Assembly (NCBI GenBank): GCA_036873755.1
Contig: JAVTVY010025102.1
Span: 1-64,000 of the forward strand
DNA from: Hanleya hanleyi
Taxonomy: Eukaryota; Mollusca; Polyplacophora; Lepidopleurida; Hanleyidae
DNA: 64,000 nt
Reading direction: 5' to 3'
Shown: positions 10,101-21,350 of the stretch, piece by piece
Layout of the letters: each line of letters opens with the position of its first letter
Position numbering within the stretch: position 1 is the first letter of the stretch
Position numbers and translations under genes: made by a program
Notes under the pieces: generated by a model
What the model saw: only the letters and a program-made list of their open reading frames with translations
Told to the model about the DNA's origin: nothing
Databases searched by the model: none

Positions 10101-10678
10101 CTGCAATCACAATCTCTGGAGACATGTTATCGCTCAGTCTTTGACACTGCAATCACAATCTCTGGAGACATGTTATCGCTCAGTCTTTGACACTGCAATC
10201 ACAATCTCTGGAGACATGTTATCGCTCAGTCTTTGACACTGCAATCACAATCTCTGGAGACTTGTTTCTTTTTAATGTTCTCTTCATTATAGTAATGTAT
10301 TTCTGCAGATTAAATGGGCACCTGTGTGTATACTGTGAATTTAACCAAAATCCAATTTGTGTAATATTCTTTCTAAGTAGTATACATACTGTAGCATGCA
10401 AAGACAACATTTGACATGTGAGTGAGTTAATTACCCTTCTCATCTTCATTTCAGATGTTGTTGTGGGTTCCTTGATCGGTCTCAGTATAGGATACTTGTG
10501 CTACAGACAATTTTACCCTGCTATAAACAAGCACACATCTCATCTGGCATATGTAGAGATTACACCCATGCTGGGGCGTGTGGTGATTGAACATGAGGCA
10601 TATCACCCACCCTCATTACCTCCAATACTCTCCCCTTCCTCTCACATCAATCTTAGTCAAGGCTTGAAGAACATCTAA
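7066..10678 (+). CDS. PLPP4/5: Phospholipid phosphatase PLPP4/PLPP5-type (3' four exons)
   Basis: A membrane PAP2-family lipid phosphatase; relatives dephosphorylate phosphatidate, diacylglycerol pyrophosphate and similar lipids. Four exons (7066-7129, 8530-8654, 9058-9228, 10455-10678) join in one frame with GT-AG introns and matching phases. The spliced product contains the three PAP2 motifs in order: KLGVGRPRP, PSGHSA and [12 protein letters not shown]. Each catalytic Arg, Lys, His and Asp is present. The words [18 protein letters not shown] and YLCYRQFYP are those of vertebrate PLPP4/PLPP5 rather than PLPP1-3. Hydrophobic segments surround the motifs, as expected for a six-span protein. 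The N-terminal exons (first spans) are missing from the window. An AATAAA overlaps the stop codon. Confidence 0.9.
7130..8529 (+). other. Phosphatase intron
   Basis: A 1400-bp intron. No mobile element or RNA gene was recognised in it. It is AT-rich, and its minus-strand ORFs are short and unlike known proteins. Confidence 0.6.
8530..8654 (+). CDS. PLPP4/5: PLPP4/5-like exon completing motif 1 and carrying motif 2
   Basis: Acceptor TTTTGTAG precedes 8530; donor GTAAGT follows 8654. The exon encodes [11 protein letters not shown] (end of motif 1), an extramembrane loop with two Cys, and KSFPSGHSA (motif 2, with the His that protonates the leaving group in this family). It ends in phase 1 and joins TTG with the next exon. 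Confidence 0.9.
9058..9228 (+). CDS. PLPP4/5: PLPP4/5-like exon with motif 3
   Basis: Acceptor TATTTTCCAG precedes 9058 and the donor GTACAA starts at 9229. It encodes one membrane span ([12 protein letters not shown]), the loop [14 protein letters not shown], a second hydrophobic span and [11 protein letters not shown], with the nucleophilic His of motif 3. The final G forms the Asp codon with AT of the last exon, completing the SRxxDxxHHxxD pattern. Confidence 0.9.
9240..9670 (+). repeat. Degenerate minisatellite resembling the end of the preceding exon
   Basis: Five or six diverged units of about 60-80 bp follow the exon donor. Each has ATTAACCCTNTCTGTCTCATAT followed by (T/C)GGACTGCAGGCTA...CATCA...GGTAAGATTAGCAG. 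The second half resembles the exon's last 40 bases and donor (GGACTGCAGACTACCATCATC...GCAAGGTAC). Several units keep a GGTAAGAT or GGTGAGAT donor-like word. Confidence 0.65.
9852..10265 (+). repeat. 46-bp tandem repeat, nine units
   Basis: Unit starts are at 9852, 9898, 9944, 9990, 10036, 10082, 10128, 10174 and 10220. Units are almost identical; the visible changes are one C to T in the fifth unit and one A to T in the ninth. Because 46 is not a multiple of 3, a read-through ORF shifts between units. It lies in the last intron of the phosphatase gene. Confidence 0.97.
10455..10678 (+). CDS. PLPP4/5: PLPP4/5-like last exon
   Basis: Acceptor TTCATTTCAG precedes 10455. It encodes [20 protein letters not shown], the last membrane span of the PAP2 fold, then a hydrophilic cytoplasmic-type tail of about 50 residues unlike the vertebrate tail, ending at TAA 10676-10678. 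AATAAA at 10677-10682 overlaps the stop and is the probable polyadenylation signal. Confidence 0.9.
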
Positions 10679-10735
10679 TAAATGGGGTTTCATGTATTGT
10701 ATTTGTCACTGTTGCTTCATAGTCCTCACAATGGA

Positions 10736-10962
10736 CGGCTCGTTGTGGCCAAGTGTTCCAAGGCACATCACTGTTGATTGCTAACCTCACACCGCTAAAC
10801 CTGCATGGGTTCGAGCCCCGCTGGTGCATGTGTGAAAGTTTGTCAGTTACTCGAGGACAGATGGTGGTTCGCTGCGGGTACTCCGGTTTTCTCCACCATT
10901 CAAACCGGCTGTCACCATAGGAGTGAAATAACCTTCAGTGCGTCATTAACTTCCACGCCCCA
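10736..10962 (+). mobile_element. tRNA-derived SINE, copy 1
   Basis: The tRNA-like head has a degraded A box (TGTGGCCAAGTGTTCCAAGG) and a good B box (GGGTTCGAGCCCC). The body has the GCGGGTACTCCGG...CTCCACC core also found at 18614-18853. An 11-bp target-site duplication, CTCACAATGGA, flanks it (10725-10735 and 10963-10973). It lies about 55 bp past the phosphatase stop codon. Confidence 0.9.
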
Positions 10963-11359
10963 CTCACAATGGATCATGTACATTCGAAGATTGAAATGAG
11001 GAGTTGTTGTGATGTATAATCATGATAATTTTGAAATGATCTTTCACTCGGCTGCTGTTTGATATTAGCTTTAGGGCTGTTCCAGAAAAAAAGTATGTGT
11101 GTTTGTGGTGGCGGAAGGGAAGAAAAACCAATGCCTTAGTCTTCCAACATTAGAGAGATGGGGGAAAAAGTACATTTTTCTGGCACAGTCCTTATGCCAA
11201 TTACAGTGGAAGGACATTGATTATAGATTGCCAGACTTCATCTACCATCCAACAGTACAGATATTATTTTTCAAAACCATGAAATGCAAACTGACCAACA
11301 GGGCCCTCATTTACTCCTCACAGTCATTCCACATTGATCAGGGTATTATAATACTCATT

Positions 11360-12080
11360 AGAGCATTTCCACAAAGTGGATGCTCTTGTGTATTACCGGG
11401 AAACTACTCTGCCGCAGCCACCACCGTGGCCAATTCAAACATCCGTATCAGATCTCTGAAACTGTTGGAGATTTTTTAGATAAACTTTCTTTGCTATCTA
11501 TCTAGGTCTGGGAATTTGGCTGGTTTCGTTTTTGTCTTTTTCGTCTTTATTTGATCACTAGATGGCACTGTAAACCTTTCATGAACATTATAAACTTTTC
11601 TGACACGATTTTATTCTAACAGCTTCTGAGATTCTCATGGAACTAAAATATCCATGAATTGGGACTTTCCAGGCTGGATCTTGGTTAATATTGTATGGAC
11701 AATTACGAAATTCGCATGATATGTGGTCAGTGCCCTGTAGTTGTGCAGCGTGAAGTTTCTCCGCGTTTCACGTATATATTCAAGAGTTATGCCTTTGTCC
11801 CTCAAACCTTCGTCAATTGCGACTTATCTGGGCTGGATCTCGGTTAATATTGTATGGACAAATTTGCATGATATGTGGTCAATTCGCCATAGTTGTGCAG
11901 CGTGAAGGGTTTCTATGTGTTTAAGTAATATTTTCAAGAGTTATGGCCCTTTGATCCTCAAACCTTGATGAATAAGATATACATATTTGTCCAGGCTGGA
12001 TCTTGGTCCATATTGTATGGACAAGCATGAAATTTGCATAATATGAGGTCAGTGCCTTGTAGTTGTGCAAAGTAAAGCGC
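11360..12080 (+). repeat. Hairpin-headed tandem repeat element, copy 1
   Basis: It begins with the hairpin AGAGCAT-TTCCAC-AAA-GTGGATGCTCT (11360-11386). A segment shared with 16806-16990 follows, then a TAGATGGCACTG word and 2.6 tandem units of about 160 bp starting GGCTGGATCT at 11672, 11831 and 11995. No coding potential. The read-through ORF at 11099-11479 is not a gene. Confidence 0.7.
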
Positions 12081-13719
12081 TTTTTCCGTCTGGGTTTCTG
12101 ATACTTGGAATATGTATTATGCGAGGCATGGCAAAAAAAGTGACTGAAACAGAATTTTTATAATTATCCAAATTAGGCCTCCACCGGCCAATACAGAACA
12201 GAAAACAATGGCACGGCAGTGTCGGACTGAAGGGGAATGGGGGCATACAATTGAGCAATCTCTGATTGCTTCTTTCCTGCGTTTAAATATTACTTTTACA
12301 CAATTTGTAAGTATAATAGTTTTTACCCCTCGGCCAATATTAAGGCGGCTCATTGGGTAAACATGTTTGGAAGAGTTGTGTCCCCTTAACATCGTTTCCC
12401 TAGCATTAACATGAAGACAGCTGTAGGTAATGGTGGGGGGTCTGCAAAACGCTTTTCATGAAAAATTAGAACCAAAACACTTTACCTTTGGAAAGTTTTA
12501 TTTGATTCGTCAAAAGATACATCGATGGAGTTTCTGTGTTCAAATTAGCAACATAAGTCTTCAAACAAAATTTTTATCTTCAGCCAAATTTGTATTCGCA
12601 ACCTGCAAATTGTTGTGCTTCATTGCTGGATTATGGAATAGATATTTTAGCCACGTTTATTCGCCTTGAAGGCACATTTCTTACTCTTGTCATTTACCGG
12701 TATGTATAGTAATCAGTTATGGTAATTCCCATAATGAATGGATCACCAGAAGTGATATTTGAGGGGGTAAAACAGAGGGGTGATTGATTTATTGCAAGTG
12801 ACTGAAAAGTGGAGTTTGTGAATACTCGAGCATATTGAGCTGAATTACCCCGTGTTATCCCTTGGACAACTCTGGCTAAATGTTTCAAAAAACACAACAG
12901 AGTTGTCTCCCTTCACCAGGAAATCAAAAAATCTTGGAAATCCTTCCCTGTATAGATTAGAATTTCCAGATTTCAAATAAACAGTTGTAAGTTTATATGA
13001 TTAGGTCTAGGCATGCTACATATGTTCTTAATGACACTGGGTTTTTTCCCCCACTGACACACATCAACAAGGGGACATTTAGCGTGAGTGTAATCAGTTC
13101 TTTTTTCAAATGGAATCTATTGAAAATCGGGGGTGATTAAATTCTTACAACTTCTGATCATATTTTTCTTTCAAATGTGTAAGTGATAGATTTGCGATAG
13201 GGTAATCAATTTATTAGAGGAATTACCGTAATGTATAATTCAATCACAGAAAGTGAAATGTCCCACCATAAAATCTGAGGTGATCAAATTTATTACTAGA
13301 AGAAGAAATTGACAGAAAGGTCCAAAATCAATATGAAATAATCAATATGGATAATCCAATATTTCTTTCATTGATTTTAGTGGGTGATCAAATTTATTAG
13401 AAAAGCTGATTGAATTTTATCCCAAAAATTGGGATGATTGAATTTTATAGCTGGATTGAATTATTAGAGGTATTTCATAAGTAATAAATCAAGTTTGCTT
13501 TAATGCTCGCATAAACTGCAACGAAGAAAAGTCAGAACAAAAACGAAGTACAGAAAAAGCTATTGCCATATCCCTACTGTTGTCGGTGTCCAATAATGCA
13601 AAGGCGACTGTTAAAGGTGGTGTCGCTATAAATATTTGTTCCATTGTCCCCAAACTTGGCATATGCTTTATTCGGATTGTTCGAAGGGGGATGTTCAAAA
13701 AGTTTTGCATTCAGATATA
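12081..13719. other. AT-rich DNA without recognised gene
   Basis: Nothing coding was recognised. Around 13080-13480 the words GGTGATCAAATTTATTAG and TGATTGAATTTTAT recur irregularly, suggesting a worn tandem repeat. Confidence 0.4.
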
Positions 13720-14370
13720 TTTAATATTGTGTAAAAGTAAATGTTGAGGATGCTATATTGATAAATTCTTATCCGATTTGTGTCCATACTTGTAATACAT
13801 GTCGTATGGGATGTTCTGAGGGAGAAGCTGCAGAACGAGCTGCATTCTGTGAATATTTAATTAGCTGGAAAATTTGCTGTGATTTCATCTTGAGGCATGC
13901 ATTGAATGTGCTATGTTCATAACAACTTGACCGATTGTGCACATACTTGGCTTACATATCATACTGGATGTTCTAAGGCTGATGTTTCAGAATGCCTGCA
14001 ATCCGTAAATATTAATTAGCTGATTAATAGCAAAACATGCTATGATTTCGTGTTAAGGCAATCGTTAGGGGCTCTATAGGCTTACCATTTGTGGTGTTCT
14101 GGTGGGGGGATGTTGCAGAATGGTTTCTTTCCATTAATTTTTAGTTAGCTCAATTATCTAATTAAATGGCGAATATGCTCAGATTTCGTGTTAAGGCAAA
14201 CATTGGGGGTGCTATATTCATAAATACTTAACCGATTGGACCAAAGCTTAGTATAAATGTTGTTTAGGATGTTGTGAAGGGGCTATTTAAATAAATTCTA
14301 TTCCGAGAATATTTAATAATGTCTTAATTAACTAATTAAATGGCAAGTATGCTATGATTTCATGTTATGG
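13720..14370 (+). repeat. Diverged tandem repeat of about 140-175 bp
   Basis: The anchor GCTATGATTTCGTGTTAAGGCA recurs at about 13876, 14039, 14176 and 14351. Each unit also holds a CCGATTGTG...ATACTT word, a GGGATGTTCTGAGG-like word and a TTAATTAGCT word. Confidence 0.65.
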
Positions 14371-16805
14371 CAATCATTTTTGCACTGTATTCATATGGTC
14401 AGGCGATCTCTTTGGTAGCCATGCTACCATTCCTAAGTTCTTGTTGCTTTAAGGGCCATATATCTAATAATGTTCTACACATGTTTTGGGGGAAATGCTC
14501 TGCCCGTGTTTCACACGAGTTTTCATTATCACCATTATACATGCATATCCGTCACCTGGTACCATTAAGTATAGTCTTTCAAAGAGAATATAATTTTTTA
14601 TGCTTCTATCTACATAAAATTTAAAATGGCCTCTAGTCAAAAGGATCCGTTTCATTAGTCACTGTATTTTTCTCATTTCAAGAAGAGTTTAGCAGGTAAG
14701 GTACAGTAAGACTTAATCATTTTTCTAACCGATCTTGTGTGTGCTTCACGTGATTGGCATTGTTTGATTATGTCAGTATTCTACTCTAGCTGAATAGGTC
14801 ATACATCAGAAGGGTCTAATCATGACGATGTTTCTGGAAAGCTTGATTTATGACCCAGCTGGACGGTAGATCTTGTTATATTATTATTATATATATATAT
14901 ACACACATATTAACTTATACGGTAATACTCACGAAGTGGCAAGGAAATAGGAGTAATATGACCAAACTTCTCAGCACCATGCAGCAGCTCTTGTTCAGGT
15001 GTGAATATCGGTATGGGCAGGTACTTCATGTACTATTGATAGATCTTTGTACTTTAGTAACAGGTTATTATTCATTTGATGGGATATTGGACCCCCATGA
15101 TATTGTCGATATCTGACTTGACTCAGTCTGGCAGTCCTACAGTCTACACACGCACCTGCTTATAAGAGTTCTGCCATTTTGTAAGGACAAAGAGAATTAT
15201 TGTGAATAATTCAGTTTCAACAAATCTTCAATGACACTACCAAACACTGTCTTGTGTTTCATAGTGTCCGTTTCAAACTGATGAAATAGACTTTGAAAAT
15301 AAATAGTTGTTTGTTGCATAAATTTTTTTCCAGTATTTTCTTAGATATCTTATGTCAGTCAAAGTTGTAGAAAACTCATAAAAAGATTATCTCATGAAAA
15401 GAGACCAGTGATGCCCTAGATGGATTATAAAAGAATAAGGTATTTATTTTGCAGTAGCCTCATATACGTGTGCTATCTGATAATATGACCAATAATATTA
15501 AATTTTAGATGTGAAATTCATCCATGTGGGTATACCATCCGTAATTCATTATAAGGATAGAGATTACTGTTCTTTCAGTTTGAAAAGTATGCGTTGTCTT
15601 CATCTATGGAAATAGTTCGAAGTTATTAGAAAATATATTGTTGGGAAATTACTACCCATAATATGCTTTGCTGGCATATCCTCCCGTGAGTTAACAAAGA
15701 GTAGATGACTCACATTTCTAACTCGATACCACACGAGCATCTGGGTAATGGAGGCGAATCTTAATGATGATCTCCTCTCGATTCTACCGAGCTACTGGCA
15801 AAGCCTATTAAAGGGCGGGTTTATCTAGTCTGCATATAAGAGGACATGATAGGATTACAGCGGCATATCAGACGACACTTAAAGATGTACTTAGTTTACC
15901 TAGTCTGCCTATAAGAGATGTACATTCTCCTGAATAATCATATCTTGTCGGCATCATCGAACACTGTTGACCTCTTCCTTATGATTGTTTTCATATATTG
16001 ATGTAGACCCGTTAGGGTCTGATGACCCTAGGGTCATCCAGATATATATATAGGGGAGCTGTAACTCTTGTAACAGAAAGTGCCCGGTTTACTCTTGCAC
16101 AAAACAAAGTTCTTGCACTGAAAGAAATAGTTCTGAAGCTTTTTCTTCTTGATAACCTGTTTTTGTCTTTTGAATTCTTTTTGTTGTTCTTTTATGTAAG
16201 CTGAATATAGTAGATGTGTTTTGATGTTTTTTCAAGTGCTCAGTTGTTGTTTTTGAGGGTTTGATGTTTCTAGGTAAAAGTATGTCGTCTGCTAGACCAG
16301 AGACTGTCGTCTGCTAAACCAGGGACTATAAGAGGAAAATGCTGGTTGATTTTTGGTCTGTGTATGTCACAATTTTTTCGACATGAAATGGCTTGTTTGG
16401 TCAATATTAATGTATATTTGTTGTATACTGCATTTCCAATTTCATGTTCCTCTTCACTTTCCTCATTTCTTTGTTTTCACTGTGTTTGAAAGGAAATTTT
16501 GGCAAATGAATTTGAGAGTTCCCTCTCCTTGAGACCCTCTTCAGCAATGTGACATAGCCACTGAAGCCAGTGGTTTTCATGTACATTGTACCTACAGCAA
16601 AGTGTGGGTAGCTTTCTAGGTCAGTTCTTCTGCTGACCCAGTTTTGTCAGCTTTAGCAACTAATATGTACAAGTAGCTTACTCAGAGTAATATTGGCCAT
16701 AAATTCTTTTGTCATTAATCCATGATATGGTAAAGAGTTAATTACCAACAGCTTGATCAAGTGTCATATCCAAATCCTCTAACCAGCCCTCTTCCATAAA
16801 GAATT
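14371..16805. other. No gene recognised
   Basis: AT-rich sequence with a (TA)n/(CA)n patch near 14885-14910. Several short ORFs, none resembling a known protein or showing splice-consistent extension. Confidence 0.4.
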
Positions 16806-17960
16806 AGAGCATTTCCACAAAGTGGATGCTCTTATGTTTTCATGAGAAACGGCTCCGCCGGATTCGCCGCCGCCGCCGCGACTTTAAACGTGAATATCTC
16901 TGAAATCCTCTGAAACCGTTAAATATTTTCGGGTCAGACTTTGTGTGCTATCTGCTTAGGCCTGGGAAATTTGTCTGGTTGTGTTTCGATACCCGCTGCT
17001 CACCACTAGGTGGCGTTGTAGTCAGAGTATAGGTAAACCTGTCTCTGACGATTTCGTCTGAACGGCTTGTCTGATTTCTTTGAAATTTTATTACAATGGT
17101 CTTGAAGGATAGTCAATGTGCTGAAAAGATTTTGGTGTAGCTGGCATAACTATAAATGCAAGTTTTTTGCGTCTCAAAAAAAAAGTTTTTCTTGAAATGA
17201 AAATTAACCAATTCGCTTGGAGAAATATTTAAAAACTGTTCTATTCTAGGTTGCCAAGCATAAATATAGGATTGCCGACATGATAATTCCCTTTCGGTGC
17301 GAACCAATTTGCCATTTAAATGAAAAATCTCATTTATCTGACTTAACATCAAAACCTCCATAACCATTATCACGATTACAGTTTTTTTCTATTAAACTCT
17401 TATGTGCCATCTCCCTAGAGCTTTAGATTTCACCTGCTTGTTTTTCGTGGCATTTGGTCGTCACTAGGTGGCGCTATACACATGAATGCAGGTAAACATG
17501 TGTAACTTCATATCTTCTGAACAACGTGTTTGATTTCCATGAAATTTGGGTATAATGATCTTGCAAGATAGGCAAAGGACTGACAAGATTTTGGTGGTGT
17601 TGGCGAATCATGGAGATGCATTTTTGCATCTCAAAATAATATTTTGTTTTCACAAAAATGGAAATTTGCTATTTAATCAGGGAAAAGTAATTCTATTTTT
17701 CTGAACATGAATGTAACATTCCCAGTGTTATAATTCACATCCCTTGTAAGCCAAATGGCCATTTTTTAAATATATGAAATTCTGATGACTTGAGTCCAAT
17801 ATCTACATTCCCCAGGCCACATCTGAGGATTTTGCGTCATCTTGTAGTTTCGTGATATTGTTCATTGAGTGGCACTATAGGCAGTAAACTTATATAGCAC
17901 AATTTATTGGCATTTCATCTGTTCATGAAGTTTATTATTGTCAGACAGACAAAAGGATTT
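16806..17960 (+). repeat. Hairpin-headed tandem repeat element, copy 2
   Basis: It starts with the same 27-base hairpin as 11360-11386 (16806-16832). A (GCC)n-rich stretch and diverged units follow, each ending in CACTAGGTGGCG(T/C)T (near 16995, 17460 and, weaker, 17865). Each unit carries the phrase about TTTGAAATTTnATTACAATGGTCTTG(A/C)A(A/G)GATA. The first 180 bases align with copy 1. Confidence 0.7.
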
Positions 17961-18613
17961 TTTGATTGAAATTGAAGGGCCACCTCTCATACGGATTTTG
18001 CAGCCCATCAACATAATGCTTGATTTATATCTCATTATACATTCGTGTTTACAATTACTAATTTTGTTAACATTATGATTTAAAAATGGATTGAAAGGAC
18101 ATTGGTGCTGTTAGCGCTGGCATATACATGTGGCATAGGGTATAGTCAGCTAAATATATCTAAATCTAGGCTACATCACCCCCTGCTTACTAGACCCTTC
18201 CACATCCTCACACATGTAAGATCGTAGATGAAATGCAAGAGCACAATGTGGGGGATGAGAGAGAGAGAGACATTTATGGTTTTAACATTGATAATGGGTG
18301 TGATTAATTATGTATGTTTCATAGGATTAGTCCTCATCTCTGGCCGTACCTTGGCAGAATATGGGTTTGTCATAGATATAAGATCGGTCATAATTTTTAG
18401 GAGTGGCAAGTCGCATTCATGACCTCTTATTTTCTCAGAATCGAGCAAAATAAAAGCCAGGTCAGCAGTCCTATATTTCATGTAAGATGTAAGCAAAACT
18501 GGAGAGACGCCCATGTTTCATTACCTCGAAGACAACCAAGAGATCATTCTACAGCATATCTCCCTTATAAGCTTGACTTTTCTATGAACAAGACGAAGCA
18601 TGCATCCGTCTGT
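17961..18613. other. No gene recognised
   Basis: A short (GA)n run near 18258-18270. No feature I can support. Confidence 0.4.
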
Positions 18614-18853
18614 AAAGGGCCCTCGGTGGCCGAGTGGTCTAAGGCGCTTCGCTGGTGACCGCTAGCCTCACACCGCTGAACCGGCACGGGTTCGAGCCCA
18701 GCTGGTCCATGTGTGAAAGTTTGTCAGTTACTTGCCGAAGGGCGGCGGTTCTCTCCGGGTACTCCGGCTTCCTCCACCAACCAAACTGACTGTCACCATA
18801 TGAGTGAAACAAACTTGAGTGTGACATTAAGCCAAATTCCCTCCCTTCCCCTC
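18614..18853 (+). mobile_element. tRNA-derived SINE, copy 2
   Basis: The head is a well-kept tRNA-like sequence with A box GTGGCCGAGTGGTCTAAGG and B box GGGTTCGAGCCC, of the long-variable-arm (Leu/Ser) kind. The body contains CTCCGGGTACTCCGGCTTCC and ends in a CCCTCCCTTCCCCT tail. The 8-bp repeat CCGTCTGT flanks it (18606-18613 and 18854-18861). It is the same family as 10736-10962. Confidence 0.9.
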
Positions 18854-19298
18854 CCGTCTGTTGCTGTTATTTTCAACGAACCGTTTGAGCACTATTTGTT
18901 ATGTACCAGTACGGCGTACACAGACCTGGATGGAGAATCAGGATTGCTATTCAAATTTCAGCATCAGCTCAATCTTCAGTGATGCATCACTCGATTTTGA
19001 ATCGTGCGAACATGAAACTTGCCAGTCTTTTTGCGAACAATGTCAAATGTTATTAGAAGGGAGGTTGGGTAACCAATGCATTGCAACGGGTCAAGCTGCA
19101 ACGTGCAGAATTCTAGTTCATTTGCTTCTGGTATTATTTTGATAAAAATAAAATACTTGACTATTTAGGTTTTGCCCAAAAACCGTGGTGAACCGTGATG
19201 TATGCTGATGATCACAGGCATGACAAATACCAGTCGTTTCTATGATTCCCAGACATCGATATATAAAAAAGCCTATAGGCTCTAGTTTTTCTTTGAGG

Positions 19299-19313
19299 CG
19301 GGGGGGGGGGGGG
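19299..19313. repeat. Poly-G run
   Basis: A guanine homopolymer run of about 13 bases, a likely source of sequencing or assembly length error. Confidence 0.8.
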
Positions 19314-19366
19314 TGCTTCTAATGGACCACGGCTGAATCTTTGAATGACGGACTAGACGCTTGTAT
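19314..19366 (-). repeat. Dispersed repeat family X, terminal fragment
   Basis: The reverse complement begins TACAAGCGTCTAGTCC and continues through GTCATTCAAAGATTCAGCCGTG, the shared terminus of the X family. Confidence 0.75.
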
Positions 19367-19637
19367 TCTAATTATTTATGTTCGTGACAGTACAATGGTA
19401 TTAAACGTTAAATTCTCCATGAGCTATCACCAGAAAACGTCTCGGGGGTCCCCTACTCAGCTTCTTCGGACTACCATCATCACCGCTGTCTGCATGGTCT
19501 TCTCCTCTAAACTTTGTTTCCTCATCCATCTGATTTGTTTTCTGGAATCTCAATATAAAAGCTCGATATAATTTTCTGTCATCAACTTGTCAACAAAAGA
19601 AGTAAACAACCTACATTGATGTTGCACAATGCTTTGC

Positions 19638-20131
19638 TGATCCCACCACTGCCACCAATGTAACGAAATTTACCCTTATTCAGTCTCGTCAAATATCAAT
19701 GTACTCTGCCACAGAGGACGTCGACAGAAGGCTGATTATTTGTTTACTCATTACGATTTCCAGCTGGACAGATAGCCTGTAATTTAACTCCGGGTGGGAC
19801 TTTGAACGGTTCACACATGTAGACAACTAGACTCGGACGTTGGGAACGGGCAGAGTTGTACCTTTGTAGAATTATAAAACCGACGTAGAGGACGAATGGA
19901 AGCTTGAGAGAGCTGGGATAGTCTATCAGAAAACTGGCTGATTTGGCATATCCTGACATGACAGCAGCACAGATGGGCCGTTTGGCAATAACCCACTTTG
20001 TGGATGCATTTGATTGGAGCGATATGCAAGAATTTCTGACGAATCTGACAATTTGATGACAGGAGCTATATTGAGGATATACTAAGGAAAAGCCTGTCAA
20101 CCTGGGACAAACCGTAATCTGGAACACACCG
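19638..20131 (-). mobile_element. Putative LTR plus primer-binding site
   Basis: On the minus strand, sequence ending ...CGTTACA is followed by TGGTGGCAGTGGTGGGATC (19656-19638). This resembles the TGGTGTCAGAAGTGGGATC-type primer-binding site of several Ty3/Gypsy lineages. Upstream on the minus strand are a TTTTATAATT box and a possible TGTGTTCC start near 20131, giving an LTR of about 470 bp. No matching second LTR and no coding interior were found. The 127-residue ORF at 19744-20127 lies inside this segment and resembles nothing I know. Confidence 0.35.
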
Positions 20132-21350
20132 GTACTCTTTCGTTAGAAGTGGAGGGTTTTAGGAAAATTGTAGCGTGACGACACAATCGAACCGTCTTCT
20201 AGAACGCATATATCTCACAGTAATTCCTGACCTAATAGACATCAGGTTCTCCAAGATTAAGTCACACCTTCAGGCCTGCTGGAGTAAAATGATCTTCGCT
20301 TCTAAATGTACTGAAAATCGGGAAGACCAATGGCCATAAGTCATTCAAGCAACGACATGGGTGGAATTCTACTACTGTAAACTGAGGTGTATTTGGACAG
20401 GGGAGTGAATTCGGACAGAGGCATGGGAACAGTACAAAGGCTTTTAGTCCTAAATTCAAGATGCCGGTCTGGTCTTTTAAGAAATTCCATATTTAGCTGA
20501 CTAGCCTCGGCCTACATTTCTGACAATAAATTCTGTGATGGAACAAGAAAACCACAGTGATATTTTCCTATCCAATATTTGTCATGTGCGGCATAATCTT
20601 TGTGCGTTGTCTCATCTTTCTACCCTGGTCGAGAATTGTCAAAAGTATTCTGACATGCTCAAACATCTGAGTAATGATATTCAGCGCACCGCGCTGAGCT
20701 TTGTTGCGTCGGAAATGTTGGTGCAAGCATTTGTGGTCCTTTAAAAAGGGATTATTCACCAAGTCTATATAGCTAAAAAAAAACACACAAAAAATATCAT
20801 ATTTTGTCATGCCAAGAGTTACCTCCCTTGGACTAATTTTTGTCCGAGGTGAATTCGGACAAACTTTAGCCGTAATATGCGTAATTGATAACACTCCGAT
20901 ATAGACGAAACGTGCATGTCTTATTAGCCATGCCTCATTTAATATTTTTGCTAGATATGGTCAATTTTCGATGGAGAAAAAAGTTCTATGTTAGAAAACC
21001 TGCCCGAATTCAACCCAGTTTACGGTACCGCAGAAATAAGGGTAACTACAAGAGTGACTTCGCGTTATTGCTGTCATATAACCCAGAGAGAGAGAGAGTC
21101 TATCGCAGAGTTACAGAGATGGTTACAGAAAAACTAATAATGACTGGTTCTGAAGAATTCAGTCAGTTTTAAAAATGAAACCCTCAATACAGTTGGTAAT
21201 GCTGTTGATTCCGAGTTTTAGTTGACTCACCTTTTCTTGTGTGACTCCTTTATCGGAGAAGACATACTAGAAGTTATCAGTGAATCTCAGACCCCGACTG
21301 GAACCTCCAACTATCATTACGGGCAGTGGATAAAAGCCTATAAGTGTACT
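20132..21350. other. No gene recognised
   Basis: Short ORFs on both strands without recognisable domains. One (GA)n run near 21080-21092. Confidence 0.35.

Noticed and set aside
10187..10414. Plus-strand 75-residue ORF
   Set aside because: It is read-through of the 46-bp tandem repeat within an intron.
11099..11479. 126-residue plus-strand ORF
   Set aside because: It runs into the hairpin-headed repeat and shows no recognisable domain or start context.
18617..18703. Functional tRNA gene
   Set aside because: The tRNA-like head continues into a SINE body with flanking duplications and a second copy at 10736; the acceptor stem is not convincing.
19744..20127. 127-residue minus-strand ORF as a gene
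   Set aside because: No domain, no splice context, and it lies within a putative LTR.
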